33,293 nt of DNA from Candidatus Bacteroides intestinavium (GCA_019118325.1 DWZE01000129.1:1-33293); one strand, 5' to 3'. Shown: positions 7,758-16,033, counted from the first letter of the stretch. Made by a program: numbers and translations. The notes: generated from the sequence alone by a model not told the origin.

Positions 7758-8954
7758 TTACTTCTTCAGGATGTCCATCGTGTCCGATGCAATCATCAGT
7801 TCCTCGTCCGTCGGGATGACAACGACCTTCACCTGGGAATCATCGGTGGAGATGACGGCTTCCTCGCCGCGCACCTTGTTGCGCTCGGCATCCAGCTTGA
7901 TGCCCATGAACTCCAGGCCCTCGCAGGCAGCCCAACGGGCCGAAGCCTGATTCTCGCCCACGCCGCCGGTGAAGACGATGATGTCCACGCCACCCAGGGC
8001 AGCAGCATACGAACCGATGTACTTCTTCATGCGGTAGAAATACATTCGCTCGGCCAGAAGTGCTTTCGGATTGCCGGCGGCGGCAGCGGCCTCCAGGTCG
8101 CGCATATCGCTCGACTCGCCGAAGATACCCAGCACACCGCTCTTCTTGTTCAGCAAGTTGGACATGCCGGCCGCATCCAGATGCTCCTTCTCCATGATAT
8201 AGGTAACGGCGCCTCCGTCAATGTCACCGCTACGGGTGCCCATCATCAAGCCTTCCAGCGGAGTAAGACCCATGCTGGTGTCCACGCTCTTGCCGTCTTT
8301 AATGGCCGTAATGGATCCGCCGTTGCCGATGTGGCAGGTGATGATACGCTGTCCTTCAGGCTTCACGCCCAGGAACTCGCACACACGCTTCGACACGTAA
8401 CGGTGGGAGGTGCCGTGGAAGCCGTAACGGCGAACGCCGTACTTCTGGTACAGTTCGTAGGGCACGGCATACATGTAGGCATAGTCCGGCATAGTCTGGT
8501 GGAAAGCGGTGTCGAACACGCCCACTTGGGGCACGTTGGGCAGGATAGCCGAGATGGCGTGCACGCCCTTCAGATTGGCAGGGTTGTGCAGCGGAGCCAA
8601 GTCGTTGCAGGCTTCAAAGGCAGCCAACACCTCCGGCGTCAGCAGGACAGACTGGCTGAACTTCTCGCCGCCGTGCACCATGCGATGGCCCACGGCATCA
8701 ATTTCGTCCATGGACTTCACCACGCCATACTCGGCGCCGGTCAGCGTCTGCAGGATGAATTCCACACCGGCTGTGTGCTCAGGGATGTCCTTCACCAGGA
8801 TTTTCTTCTCGCCGTTGGGCAAGGTCAACTTCAGGAACGAGTCCTTCAAACCGATTTTCTCGATGCCTCCTTGGGCAATGACGGCCTTGTGGTCCATGTC
8901 GAACAACTTGTACTTAATGGACGAACTGCCGCAGTTCAATACTAATACTTTCAT
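7758..8954 (-). CDS. ackA: Acetate kinase
   Basis: A 398-residue cytoplasmic enzyme that converts acetyl phosphate and ADP to acetate and ATP, the final substrate-level phosphorylation step of fermentation. Seen: the N-terminal phosphate-binding segment LNCGSSSIKYKLF, GHRMVHGGE, RYGFHGTSHRYV, the CHIGNGGSI loop, and DTSMGLTPLEGLMMGTRSGDID. These are the hallmarks of AckA in the ASKHA fold, and the length is normal. The ATG at 8954 is chosen because the protein there starts directly with MKVLVLNCGSSS; an upstream in-frame start (9050) would overlap the end of pta and add unrelated residues. It follows pta by 20 bases in one operon, and a hairpin terminator lies downstream. Confidence 0.98.
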   Translation of the reverse strand: MKVLVLNCGSSSIKYKLFDMDHKAVIAQGGIEKIGLKDSFLKLTLPNGEKKILVKDIPEHTAGVEFILQTLTGAEYGVVKSMDEIDAVGHRMVHGGEKFSQSVLLTPEVLAAFEACNDLAPLHNPANLKGVHAISAILPNVPQVGVFDTAFHQTMPDYAYMYAVPYELYQKYGVRRYGFHGTSHRYVSKRVCEFLGVKPEGQRIITCHIGNGGSITAIKDGKSVDTSMGLTPLEGLMMGTRSGDIDGGAVTYIMEKEHLDAAGMSNLLNKKSGVLGIFGESSDMRDLEAAAAAGNPKALLAERMYFYRMKKYIGSYAAALGGVDIIVFTGGVGENQASARWAACEGLEFMGIKLDAERNKVRGEEAVISTDDSQVKVVVIPTDEELMIASDTMDILKK

Positions 8955-8974
8955 GTCTATCAGATTAGAGTGTG

Positions 8975-9991
8975 TTATTTCTGGTTTTTGGCTGCAATGG
9001 CCTGGTTGGCCGTAATGGCTATCATTCGATAGACATCCTCGATGGAGCAACCGCGTGACAAGTCATTCACCGGACGGGCGATGCCTTGCAGGATGGGGCC
9101 GATGGCGTCGGCGTGACCCAGGCGCTGCACCAACTTGTAGGAGATGTTGCCCACCTCGAGCGACGGAACCACCAGCACATTGGCGTGGCCTGCGATGGCC
9201 GAACCGGGAGCCTTGCTGGCACCAACTTCGGGGACGAGAGCCGCATCGGCCTGCAACTCACCGTCGATGGCGATGTCCGGAGCCATTTCCTTGGCAATCT
9301 TCAGGGCTTCCACCACCTTGTCCACCACTTCGTGCTTGGCCGAGCCCTTCGTGGAGAAGCTCAACAGGGCCACTTTCGGGTCGATGCCGACCACGGCCTG
9401 AGCCGTGCGTGCCGTGCTGATGGCAATCTCGGCCAGCTGATGGGCATCGGGTACGGGCGTTACGGCCACGTCACCCATCACCAGGATACCGTTCTTGCCA
9501 TATTCGGGGGCATGGGTCAATAAGAGCATGGCGCCGGATACACACGTGATGCCCGGGGAAGTCTTGATGATCTGCAAGGCGGGACGCAGCACATTACCCG
9601 TCGTGTTGCGGGCACCGGCCAGCTGGCCGTCGGCATCGCCGTTCTTGATCATCAGGCAACCCAGATAAAGGGGATTGTGTACCAGTTCGCGGGCCTCTTC
9701 GATGGTCATGCCCTTCTTCTTGCGCAGCTCGCACAGCAATTGGGCGTATTCTTCCGCCCGGGGATTATTGTCCGGATCGATGATGGTGGCCTTATCGATA
9801 TTACCCAGACCCCATTCCCTGGCACAGGCATGGATTTCATCCGGATTACCCAGCAAAATCAGGTCGGCAACTCCATCCGTCAATACTTGGTTGGCAGCTT
9901 TCAATGTGCGTTCTTCCGTGCCTTCCGGAAGGACGATGCGTTGGCGGTTCGCCTTGGCGCGCTCAACGATTTCATTAATTAACCTCTGCAT
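8975..9991 (-). CDS. pta: Phosphate acetyltransferase
   Basis: A 338-residue enzyme of the short Pta type, which lacks the N-terminal regulatory domain of long enterobacterial Pta. It exchanges CoA on acetyl-CoA for phosphate to make acetyl phosphate. Seen: the opening MQRLINEIVERAKANRQRIVLPEG, the GARNTTGNVLRPALQIIKTSPG region, the catalytic-domain string FSTKGSAKHE, and the C-terminal GIARPVNDLSRGC, all characteristic of PTA_PTB. The gene precedes ackA by 20 bases, giving the standard pta-ackA pair. A full -7 box lies at 10065-10072. Confidence 0.98.
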   Translation of the reverse strand: MQRLINEIVERAKANRQRIVLPEGTEERTLKAANQVLTDGVADLILLGNPDEIHACAREWGLGNIDKATIIDPDNNPRAEEYAQLLCELRKKKGMTIEEARELVHNPLYLGCLMIKNGDADGQLAGARNTTGNVLRPALQIIKTSPGITCVSGAMLLLTHAPEYGKNGILVMGDVAVTPVPDAHQLAEIAISTARTAQAVVGIDPKVALLSFSTKGSAKHEVVDKVVEALKIAKEMAPDIAIDGELQADAALVPEVGASKAPGSAIAGHANVLVVPSLEVGNISYKLVQRLGHADAIGPILQGIARPVNDLSRGCSIEDVYRMIAITANQAIAAKNQK

Positions 9992-10064
9992 GATGTTATA
10001 AATTGTATATAGCTAAATTGATGCAAAATCCGTGTGCCCGGATAACCAGACACTGTCCACCCTG

Positions 10065-10072
10065 CAAAAATA
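10065..10072 (-). promoter_or_regulatory. Bacteroidetes -7 box (TATTTTTG) for pta-ackA
   Basis: Minus-strand TATTTTTG is a full TAnnTTTG match, about 74 bases upstream of the pta ATG. It leaves a 5' leader of roughly 65 bases in which I see no clear structure. Confidence 0.5.
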
Positions 10073-10097
10073 CACAATTTTGCCAGACGCGGATAGC

Positions 10098-10123
10098 AAA
10101 ACGGGGTGCAATGTTGCACCCCG
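10098..10123 (-). terminator. Intrinsic terminator after the transglutaminase-like gene
   Basis: CGGGGTGCAA (10102-10111) and TTGCACCCCG (10114-10123) form a near-perfect palindrome, followed on the minus strand by TTTTG. It lies about 30 bases after the stop codon at 10153 and just upstream of the pta promoter. It should separate the two operons. Confidence 0.7.
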
Positions 10124-10152
10124 CCCGACCATTATTGGAAAATTTAACAGTC

Positions 10153-11694
10153 TCAATAGATTACCTGCGGCCCTACGCTTTTATATTGGTCCATGCATTG
10201 GCCCACAGGGGCTCCGATGTACGTGGGGTCGCAAATCACGTATCGCGTGCCGTCGGCCACCACAACGGCATCGCCGGGCACTTTCTCCGTGAAGCGCACG
10301 GCCGAAGCTATGTGGTTGGGATAGTCCAACAGGATGGTCTCCAACCCCAGGAGGTCGCGCACCAGCGTGGAGTAGAGCATCGCGCGGTCCTCGCAGTCGC
10401 AGTACGGGTAGTAGAACGTCTCGTCGGGGAAGAAGGGTTTCTCGTAACCGAACTGGTCGCCATCCGTCATGTACTGGAAGGAAGTCTGCACGAAATGCAG
10501 CAGGATATTGGCCGCCTCCACCTCCGACTTGCCGGCAATGGCCTTGCGCAACTGGGCGTACAAGGGCTCGCGCAACCCTTCGCTCATCGGGGCTTTGTAG
10601 TGAATCACCACGTCGCACTGAGGATAGTCACGGTAGAAGTCCATCAGGTTCTTGTTGACCACCGTCTGGACACTTACTTTGCCATCGGCCGAGGTGAAGG
10701 TGCGGTTCTCTTCGGACATTGTCAGTGAAGGTATGCCGTCGATATTCAGGCATACCAGGTTCTTGGCATCAGCAAAGTCCTGCTTGTAAGTGTAGATGCG
10801 CATGGAAGCATCGGGCACCGGCTCGAACACATAATACTTATCGCCGTTGATGCGCAGATAGGGCGTGCCGTAGATGGTACCTGCCGGAGCCACCAGCAGT
10901 TTCAGCCGGTCGTCAATCTTGGCCAGGCGCACCTTGTATCCGGACTTGTTCAGCAGGAACATCTGCAGGAAAGCCACGTCATTGGGACGGTTTGCGCCGT
11001 ACAATTGCTCGCCAATCTGCTTACTCAGCGAAAGATAGGCCCAGTCGGTCAGGTTCTTCTCCTTCTTCAGGGTCATGCAGTCGTTGACAAACTGCTCGTA
11101 GTCCTTCGTACACAATTCCTTCCAGGCATCGGCCACATTGGCTTCCTGGATGCCGGCCAGCGAGAGTCCTTCGACGGCATCCGTAGCCAGCTCGAACTCC
11201 GTGCCATAGAAGGCTATCGGCGTGCGATAGACGGTCCGTCCCGGCTTCACCGTGGGAGGAACCACTATGACCGGCGTATAAGGCATGCCCGGCACGTAGA
11301 CGCCCGGAGCAGGCTTGTTGGCCATATCGGGCAGGCCGGGATACTTCACCGGCACCTTCTCGCCCACGCCCGGCACCGGTGCCTGGGGCACCTTCAAGTC
11401 GCCCGGCTTGATGTCCACCGGAGGCAGTTCCGGCCTCTTCGGGTCATACTTGACCGGCTTGGGCGGTTCGGGGCGGACGGGCGCGGGTTCCGGCGCAAAG
11501 GCGTCGTAGGCTTCCCACGCGGCCCTCAAGAAAGACTCGTACTCGGCATCCGCCTTGCTCTTGAACTCGTCGTAAGCCTGCTGCTGCTGCCTGGCGAAGT
11601 CTTCAAACTCCTTTTCTATATCTTGCGCAAAGGAGGGCAATCCCGGCCACATCAGAGCCAGGCATGCCACCACCGCGCTTCTCATTTTATCCAT
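10153..11694 (-). CDS. Exported protein with C-terminal transglutaminase-like domain
   Basis: A 513-residue protein with a signal peptide (ending near SFAQ, residue 24). Residues 25-68 are charged and probably helical. Residues 69-150 are strongly proline-rich, with repeated PxxP-like spacing, as in a wall-spanning linker. The C-terminal half ends in a papain/transglutaminase-like triad: Cys434 in YCDCEDRA, His461 in YPNHIASAV and Asp489 in VICDPTYIG. Transglutaminase-core proteins of this kind in bacteria are proteases, amidases or cross-linkers; the substrate cannot be read from sequence. It is the last gene of a three-gene unit, 10 bases after the DUF4384-like gene, with a terminator behind it. 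An alternative start at 11685 (MRSAVV) is possible. Confidence 0.75.
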   Translation of the reverse strand: MDKMRSAVVACLALMWPGLPSFAQDIEKEFEDFARQQQQAYDEFKSKADAEYESFLRAAWEAYDAFAPEPAPVRPEPPKPVKYDPKRPELPPVDIKPGDLKVPQAPVPGVGEKVPVKYPGLPDMANKPAPGVYVPGMPYTPVIVVPPTVKPGRTVYRTPIAFYGTEFELATDAVEGLSLAGIQEANVADAWKELCTKDYEQFVNDCMTLKKEKNLTDWAYLSLSKQIGEQLYGANRPNDVAFLQMFLLNKSGYKVRLAKIDDRLKLLVAPAGTIYGTPYLRINGDKYYVFEPVPDASMRIYTYKQDFADAKNLVCLNIDGIPSLTMSEENRTFTSADGKVSVQTVVNKNLMDFYRDYPQCDVVIHYKAPMSEGLREPLYAQLRKAIAGKSEVEAANILLHFVQTSFQYMTDGDQFGYEKPFFPDETFYYPYCDCEDRAMLYSTLVRDLLGLETILLDYPNHIASAVRFTEKVPGDAVVVADGTRYVICDPTYIGAPVGQCMDQYKSVGPQVIY

Positions 11695-11704
11695 GTCACT
11701 ATTG

Positions 11705-12502
11705 TCATTTAATCATCACCATATCATAATGGGCGCAACGCTGGCTGCCGGGGATGGCATATATCCACTTCAAGACGTTCTGATAGGTGACCTCGCCCGT
11801 GAACGGGATGTTCTCCTTGGTGAGCACCCATATCAGATTCACTTTCTCGCCGCCTTCCTGCTGCTTGACCATCTGATAGTCAAAACGCGCGTCAAAGGGG
11901 AGCTGGTATTCCTTCCCGGCCTCCAGCAGCCTGTCCGGCTCGTATTCATTGGGATAAATCAACGAGCCGCCGGTGCTGTCGAACCAGAAGAACTTCAGGT
12001 AGGAATCCGTGCCGAACACGCGCAACGTGCAATGCAGGGATTCGCCCGACTCATACAGCGGGTCTACACCCTTCACCTCCAGCGCATACGTGTGGTCCGT
12101 ATCGTCCTGCTTTTTCACCTCGGCGTCGATGGTCACCACCTTGTAGAGGCTGCGGGTATCCGCGTCCCACACTTCCTCCACCTTCTGCTTGGTGATGTTG
12201 ACCATACCGCCAATAGCCAGCACGTTCATTTGCGAATAGGCCTCCTCGAATTCGGTCCCGTTCTCCTGGGTGATTTGCCCGAAGACGGACCATACGTTCT
12301 CCATCACTCCCGCGCGCCGCAGAGCCTCTTTCTTGGCTTCGTTCAACGCACGTTCCTCGGCCTCTTTCAGGGTAACATTGTCACTCACCTGCCAGCGCCC
12401 CTGCACATTGCGGACCTTGACGGTCTTTTGTGCATACAACGGCCCTGCCAGGATGACCATCATCAAGAGGAATAAGCACTTTGTCAGACTGTTCTGTTTC
12501 AT
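11705..12502 (-). CDS. Exported DUF4384-like protein with FlgT/LPP20-like N-terminal region
   Basis: A 265-residue protein with a clear signal peptide (MKQNSLTKCL... ending GPLYAQ, residue 25). Residues 30-130 contain an alternating pattern (VSDNVTLKEAEERALNEAKKEALRRAG) like the helix that opens FlgT_N/LPP20-type domains, which occur in outer-membrane-associated assembly proteins. The C-terminal half (SLHCTLRVFGTDSYLKFFWFDSTGG) resembles the DUF4384 beta domain, which is of unknown function. It lies 21 bases after the preceding gene and 10 bases before the transglutaminase-like gene, so the three probably form one operon and work in the same envelope compartment. I cannot give a molecular role. 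Confidence 0.65.
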   Translation of the reverse strand: MKQNSLTKCLFLLMMVILAGPLYAQKTVKVRNVQGRWQVSDNVTLKEAEERALNEAKKEALRRAGVMENVWSVFGQITQENGTEFEEAYSQMNVLAIGGMVNITKQKVEEVWDADTRSLYKVVTIDAEVKKQDDTDHTYALEVKGVDPLYESGESLHCTLRVFGTDSYLKFFWFDSTGGSLIYPNEYEPDRLLEAGKEYQLPFDARFDYQMVKQQEGGEKVNLIWVLTKENIPFTGEVTYQNVLKWIYAIPGSQRCAHYDMVMIK

Positions 12503-12523
12503 TCAGCCACGGCCTCTCCTGAT

Positions 12524-13210
12524 TTATTGATAACCGAGTTTGTCCAGTTCCTTAGCCAGCTCTTCCGACTTGTCAGCCAAAGCCTTGCGGATGGCTTTCA
12601 CGGCCGTCTCGTTGGCCATCTGGGCTGTGCAGCCGATGGTGACCATTACCTCCACGTTCTTGTTGGGCAGCGTGCGGTACACCTCCACCAGAGGCACCGT
12701 GCGTCCCAGGGTGCCGGAGATGATGCTCTTGCTGGTAGCCACCATGCTCTTCAGGCTGGCTGCCTCTTCCTGGCCCATGTCGTCATTGGCTGTTTTCTCC
12801 TCGATGAGCTGCGTCACTTTGGTCTGAATCTGGCCGGCAATGTCTATCTTGGCAGCGTTCGTGGCCTGCAAGGCAGCAGCGGACTGGTTGCCGCCGATGA
12901 TACGGGCAGAAGCCACATACCAATACGGATTACCCTCCATGTCCAGCTCAGCCTGCTTTTCCCAGGCTGCTTCCAGCTGCTTGTCCAAGGGGAGTTTGCC
13001 CACCGGCGTCCTGAAACCTTCTTTCTTCAGCGCCTTGGCTTCCTTGCGGGCTTGTTTGATGGCTTTTTTCTTCAGTTCCTTATCCAACACTTTCTCATGT
13101 TTCAGCATAGACTCGAGTGCCTCACCCGTAGCCCGTTGCTGGGCGTTGACATTCACGACAAACATCAAAGCGATGGCTGTCAATACCGTAATAATGAATC
13201 CTTTTCTCAT
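12524..13210 (-). CDS. Exported LPP20-like protein of unknown function
   Basis: A 228-residue protein with a signal peptide (MRKGFIITVLTAIALMF... ending NVNAQ, about residue 23), a Lys/Glu-rich helical region (residues 25-65), and then a domain beginning WYVASARIIGGNQSAAALQA. Its helix NAAKIDIAGQIQTKVTQLIEEK and strand NVEVMVTIGC fit the LPP20 family pattern. LPP20 and FlgT-like domains bind at or near the outer membrane in other bacteria. There is no lipobox, so it is predicted to be soluble in the periplasm. It is the first gene of the three-gene operon and has a full -7 box at 13275-13282. Function unknown. Confidence 0.65.
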   Translation of the reverse strand: MRKGFIITVLTAIALMFVVNVNAQQRATGEALESMLKHEKVLDKELKKKAIKQARKEAKALKKEGFRTPVGKLPLDKQLEAAWEKQAELDMEGNPYWYVASARIIGGNQSAAALQATNAAKIDIAGQIQTKVTQLIEEKTANDDMGQEEAASLKSMVATSKSIISGTLGRTVPLVEVYRTLPNKNVEVMVTIGCTAQMANETAVKAIRKALADKSEELAKELDKLGYQ

Positions 13211-13274
13211 AATCGTCTACATTTTAAAGGTTAATTATTCGCATACGAGTATATTATTTTACCCTATGTGAGGA

Positions 13275-13282
13275 CAAATGTA
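13275..13282 (-). promoter_or_regulatory. Bacteroidetes -7 box (TACATTTG) for the exported-protein operon
   Basis: Minus-strand TACATTTG is a full TAnnTTTG match, 64 bases upstream of the ATG at 13210. The surrounding sequence is AT-rich, unlike the rest of the window. Confidence 0.5.
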
Positions 13283-13394
13283 GAGAATTATTTTCAATTT
13301 TCATACCCACGATGCTACCTTATTTTTATTTAACGGGCCTATCCGGCAAAATCCAGTCACTATATATACAAAAATGAGGATTAAAAAAAACGTC

Positions 13395-13482
13395 CGCAAG
13401 CAGAGATATCTCCGGACACGGACGGGGATATCAGCGGGCGCGGACGGGGATATCTCCGCCCGCGCCCGGAGATATCCCGAAA
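13395..13482. repeat. Four-unit 22-bp-phased GATATC array (array A)
   Basis: GATATC occurs at 13405, 13427, 13449 and 13471, spaced exactly 22 bases each. Each core sits in a GC-rich near-palindrome of the form GGNGATATCNCC. It occupies part of the 386-base spacer between two divergent operons; the rest of that spacer holds the two -7 boxes and AT-rich sequence without other structure. The last core ends 59 bases before the -7 box of the lrgA gene. Confidence 0.85.
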
Positions 13483-13535
13483 CAAAAGCCCTGAAAAAAC
13501 CGCTCCGGCCCGCACCAACCAACGGAAAGAATGCG

Positions 13536-13543
13536 TACCTTTG
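13536..13543 (+). promoter_or_regulatory. Bacteroidetes -7 box (TACCTTTG) for lrgA-lrgB
   Basis: TACCTTTG is a full TAnnTTTG match, 53 bases upstream of the ATG at 13597. Array A ends 59 bases upstream. Confidence 0.5.
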
Positions 13544-13596
13544 CGCCCGTTTTCAAAGATAACCCGTATTTATTGTAGATTGAAACCTGAGAGATT

Positions 13597-13935
13597 ATGA
13601 TTCGTCAATGTGCCATCCTTTTCGGATGCCTCGCGTTGGGCGAGCTGGTGGTCTGGCTGACTGGCGTCAAGCTGCCGTCCAGCATCATCGGGATGCTGCT
13701 GCTCACCCTGTTCCTCAAGTTGGGCTGGATCAAACTGCACTGGGTGCAGGGAATGTCCGACTTCCTCGTTGCCAACCTCGGATTCTTCTTCGTGCCGCCC
13801 GGCGTAGCGCTGATGCTCTACTTTGACATTATCCGGGCCGAGTTCTGGCCCATCGTCACGGCCACCGTAATCAGCACGCTCCTGGTGCTGGTCGTGACTG
13901 GCTGGGTACACCAGCTGGCGCGGAAACTGAAATAA
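13597..13935 (+). CDS. lrgA: CidA/LrgA-family membrane protein
   Basis: A 112-residue integral membrane protein with four hydrophobic segments. The family signature is present: GELVVWLTGVKLPSSIIGMLLL near the N-terminus and FFFVPPGVALMLYFD in the middle. LrgA/CidA proteins form small multimeric membrane pores, linked in Gram-positives to murein hydrolase export and programmed lysis and in other bacteria to export of small acids. The partner lrgB follows after an 88-base spacer filled with heptamer repeats. I cannot tell the Cid from the Lrg subtype. Confidence 0.9.
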   Translation: MIRQCAILFGCLALGELVVWLTGVKLPSSIIGMLLLTLFLKLGWIKLHWVQGMSDFLVANLGFFFVPPGVALMLYFDIIRAEFWPIVTATVISTLLVLVVTGWVHQLARKLK

Positions 13936-13970
13936 ACGTTGGACGCTCAGCGATGAGTGGTAAATACGAA

Positions 13971-14020
13971 CCAACCACTAATCACTGTCCCCCTTAATCA
14001 CTAATCCCCTAATCACTCCT
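13971..14020 (+). repeat. Degenerate ACTAATC heptamer repeats in the lrgA-lrgB spacer
   Basis: The spacer contains ACTAATC and CCTAATC words in loose 7-base register (CCACTAATCACT, TTAATCACTAATC, CCCTAATCACT). The same words build the array at 30132-30222. The spacer ends three bases before the lrgB ATG, and no Shine-Dalgarno sequence is visible. Confidence 0.6.
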
Positions 14021-14023
14021 CTC

Positions 14024-14719
14024 ATGTCCTTCTTAGAGAACGAATTTTTCCTGCTGGCCGTCACGTTCGCCGTGTTCTTCCTGGCCAAGCAACTGCAAAA
14101 AAAAACGGGGCTGATGTTGCTCAACCCCATCCTATTGGCCATTGCCGTGCTCATCATCTTCCTGAAGACAGCCGGCATCAGTTATGAAACGTATAGCGAG
14201 GGCGGCCACCTCATTGAGTTTTGGCTGAAGCCCGCCGTCGTGGCTTTGGGCGTGCCCCTCTACCTCCAGTTGGAAACCATCAAGAAGCAACTGTTGCCCA
14301 TCCTGCTCAGCCAACTGGCGGGCTGTGTGGTGGGCGTCGTATCCGTGGTGCTCATAGCCAAGTGGATGGGTGCCTCGGAGGAAATCATCTACTCACTGGC
14401 CCCCAAGTCGGTGACGACCCCCATCGCGATGGAAGTGACCCAGTCGCTGGGCGGCATCCCGTCGCTGACGGCGGCGGTCGTGGTCTGCGTAGGCCTCTTG
14501 GGCGGCATCCTGGGGTTCAAGGCCCTGAAGCTGACCCACGTTGGCAGCCCGATGGCCCAGGGACTCTCCATGGGAACGGCGGCCCACGCCGTCGGCACCT
14601 CCACCGCGATGGACGTCAGCAGCAAGTATGGCGCCTTCGCCAGCCTGGGGCTGACGCTGAACGGCATTTTCACAGCGCTGCTGACGCCCACCCTGTTGCG
14701 GTGGCTGGGCTTGTTATAA
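14024..14719 (+). CDS. lrgB: LrgB-family membrane protein
   Basis: A 231-residue polytopic membrane protein with about seven hydrophobic segments. The LrgB/YohK family signatures are PKSVTTPIAMEVTQSLGG and MGTAAHAVGTSTAMD. It is the partner of the LrgA-type protein just upstream. The pair is proposed to act together as a membrane export or pore system affecting cell lysis or organic-acid export. The gene ends convergently with pmbA: the two stop codons share the six bases TTATAA (14714-14719), so no terminator fits between them. Confidence 0.93.
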   Translation: MSFLENEFFLLAVTFAVFFLAKQLQKKTGLMLLNPILLAIAVLIIFLKTAGISYETYSEGGHLIEFWLKPAVVALGVPLYLQLETIKKQLLPILLSQLAGCVVGVVSVVLIAKWMGASEEIIYSLAPKSVTTPIAMEVTQSLGGIPSLTAAVVVCVGLLGGILGFKALKLTHVGSPMAQGLSMGTAAHAVGTSTAMDVSSKYGAFASLGLTLNGIFTALLTPTLLRWLGLL

Positions 14720-16033
14720 GCCGCTGAAGCTGACGCCCTCGAAGACCAGCGACGGAATCTGCCACGAGCGGATGGGCTGCGGGTCGTTGCCCACGGCCAC
14801 GAACGACTGCCACAAGGTCAACATATTGCCCGTGACGTTCATCTCGTTGACGGGCTGCGTCAGTTTGCCGTCTTCAATGAGGAAGCCTTCGATGCCATAG
14901 GAGAAATCGCCCGTGCTGCTATTGCTGTTGCCGCCGTTGAACCCGGTGACGAGGATGCCACGCTGCACGTCGGCCACCAAACCGTCCAGGTCCTTCGTGC
15001 CCGGTGTCAGCACCAGGCGCGAAGGTGAACTGATGGTGGGCTCCACGTCCATCTTGCGGGCGTTATAAGTATCTATATAATATGTCTTCAGGACGCCCCG
15101 GTCGAAAACAGCACGCGGTGCAGTGGCCACACCCTCGGAATCGAAGTAACGGGAGCCATTGGCACCGACCGTGTGCGGCTCGTCACACAAGGTGAAGAGG
15201 TCGGACGCCACCTTCGTATCCAGCTTGTCCAACAGGAAAGAGTTGCGCTGTTGCAGGGCCGAGCCATAAATGGCGCCAAGCATCGGCGAGAAGAGATTGC
15301 CCGCCACCAGCGTGTCCACCACCATCGTATAATTGCCGCTGGCAACTTTTTTCTGTCCCAGCTTGCGCAGGACACGTTGCAGGGCGCGGGTGCCGATGCC
15401 CTTCACCTTCAGTTGGTCATAGAAGAGCGCCGTGTCATACCACGCATCCGACGGACGCGCTTCGCCTTCGCCCTTGACGGACACGGAGGCGGAAAGGGAA
15501 AACCAGGTGCTGGAGGATTCGCCCTCGAAACCATTGCTGATGAGCCGGTAGGACGAGCTTTCGCCGTCGCCGTAGGAGGAATCCACAGAGATGATGCGCT
15601 CGTCCTTGCCCAATACCTCTTCGGCAGCGGCACGGGCCAGATCCACCTTCGTGTCGGGGTTGATGTCGTAGAGCCTCTTATCAAAAAGTTTCAGGTCGGG
15701 CAGCCCGCCCTTGTAGTAGCGCGACGGGTCGGGCAGAACACGGGCCTCGTCGGGAGCCAGGTAGCGGGTAGATTCGATGCCGTTCAGAATAAGTGTTTCC
15801 AGCTCCTTCTTGTCCAGGCGATTGGTTGAAAAGGAGCCGTAACGGCCGTCCACGTAGAGACTGATGGAGAGGCCGTTCTCGGTGGACTGCTGGAGGCGGT
15901 CCATCTTGGCGTTGCGCAGCTCGAAGGAGGAGCTGGAGTTATTGTAGAGCACCAGCTTGGCAGACTGTGCACCGTTCTTCAGCGCAAAGTCCATTGCCCA
16001 CTGGGTCAAGGCTTTATTATTGTCGGTTATCAT
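14714..16033 (-). CDS. pmbA: TldD/PmbA-family protein, PmbA (TldE) type
   Basis: A 439-residue cytoplasmic-type protein. It matches the PmbA/TldE half of the TldD-TldE system: NSSSSFELRNAKMD at the N-terminus, the SVDSSYGDGESSSYRLISNGFEG region, and the C-terminal GVFSGLx-like tail with WQSFVAVGNDP. It lacks the HExxxH zinc motif seen in its neighbour TldD, as expected for the non-catalytic partner. The heterodimer degrades unfolded peptides in E. coli (microcin B17 maturation, CcdA degradation). I chose the ATG at 16033 (MITDNNKALTQW); an in-frame start at 16084 adds 17 residues that look like leader sequence. It follows tldD by 75 bases. Confidence 0.92.
   Translation of the reverse strand: MITDNNKALTQWAMDFALKNGAQSAKLVLYNNSSSSFELRNAKMDRLQQSTENGLSISLYVDGRYGSFSTNRLDKKELETLILNGIESTRYLAPDEARVLPDPSRYYKGGLPDLKLFDKRLYDINPDTKVDLARAAAEEVLGKDERIISVDSSYGDGESSSYRLISNGFEGESSSTWFSLSASVSVKGEGEARPSDAWYDTALFYDQLKVKGIGTRALQRVLRKLGQKKVASGNYTMVVDTLVAGNLFSPMLGAIYGSALQQRNSFLLDKLDTKVASDLFTLCDEPHTVGANGSRYFDSEGVATAPRAVFDRGVLKTYYIDTYNARKMDVEPTISSPSRLVLTPGTKDLDGLVADVQRGILVTGFNGGNSNSSTGDFSYGIEGFLIEDGKLTQPVNEMNVTGNMLTLWQSFVAVGNDPQPIRSWQIPSLVFEGVSFSGL

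Noticed and set aside
7758..9050. Longer acetate kinase starting at 9050
   Set aside because: The extra 32 residues overlap the end of pta and do not resemble AckA; the ATG at 8954 gives the standard N-terminus.
13374..13562. A small 62-codon protein across array A
   Set aside because: The frame is produced by the GC-rich 22-bp repeat; similar peptides arise from arrays B and C, and there is no start context.
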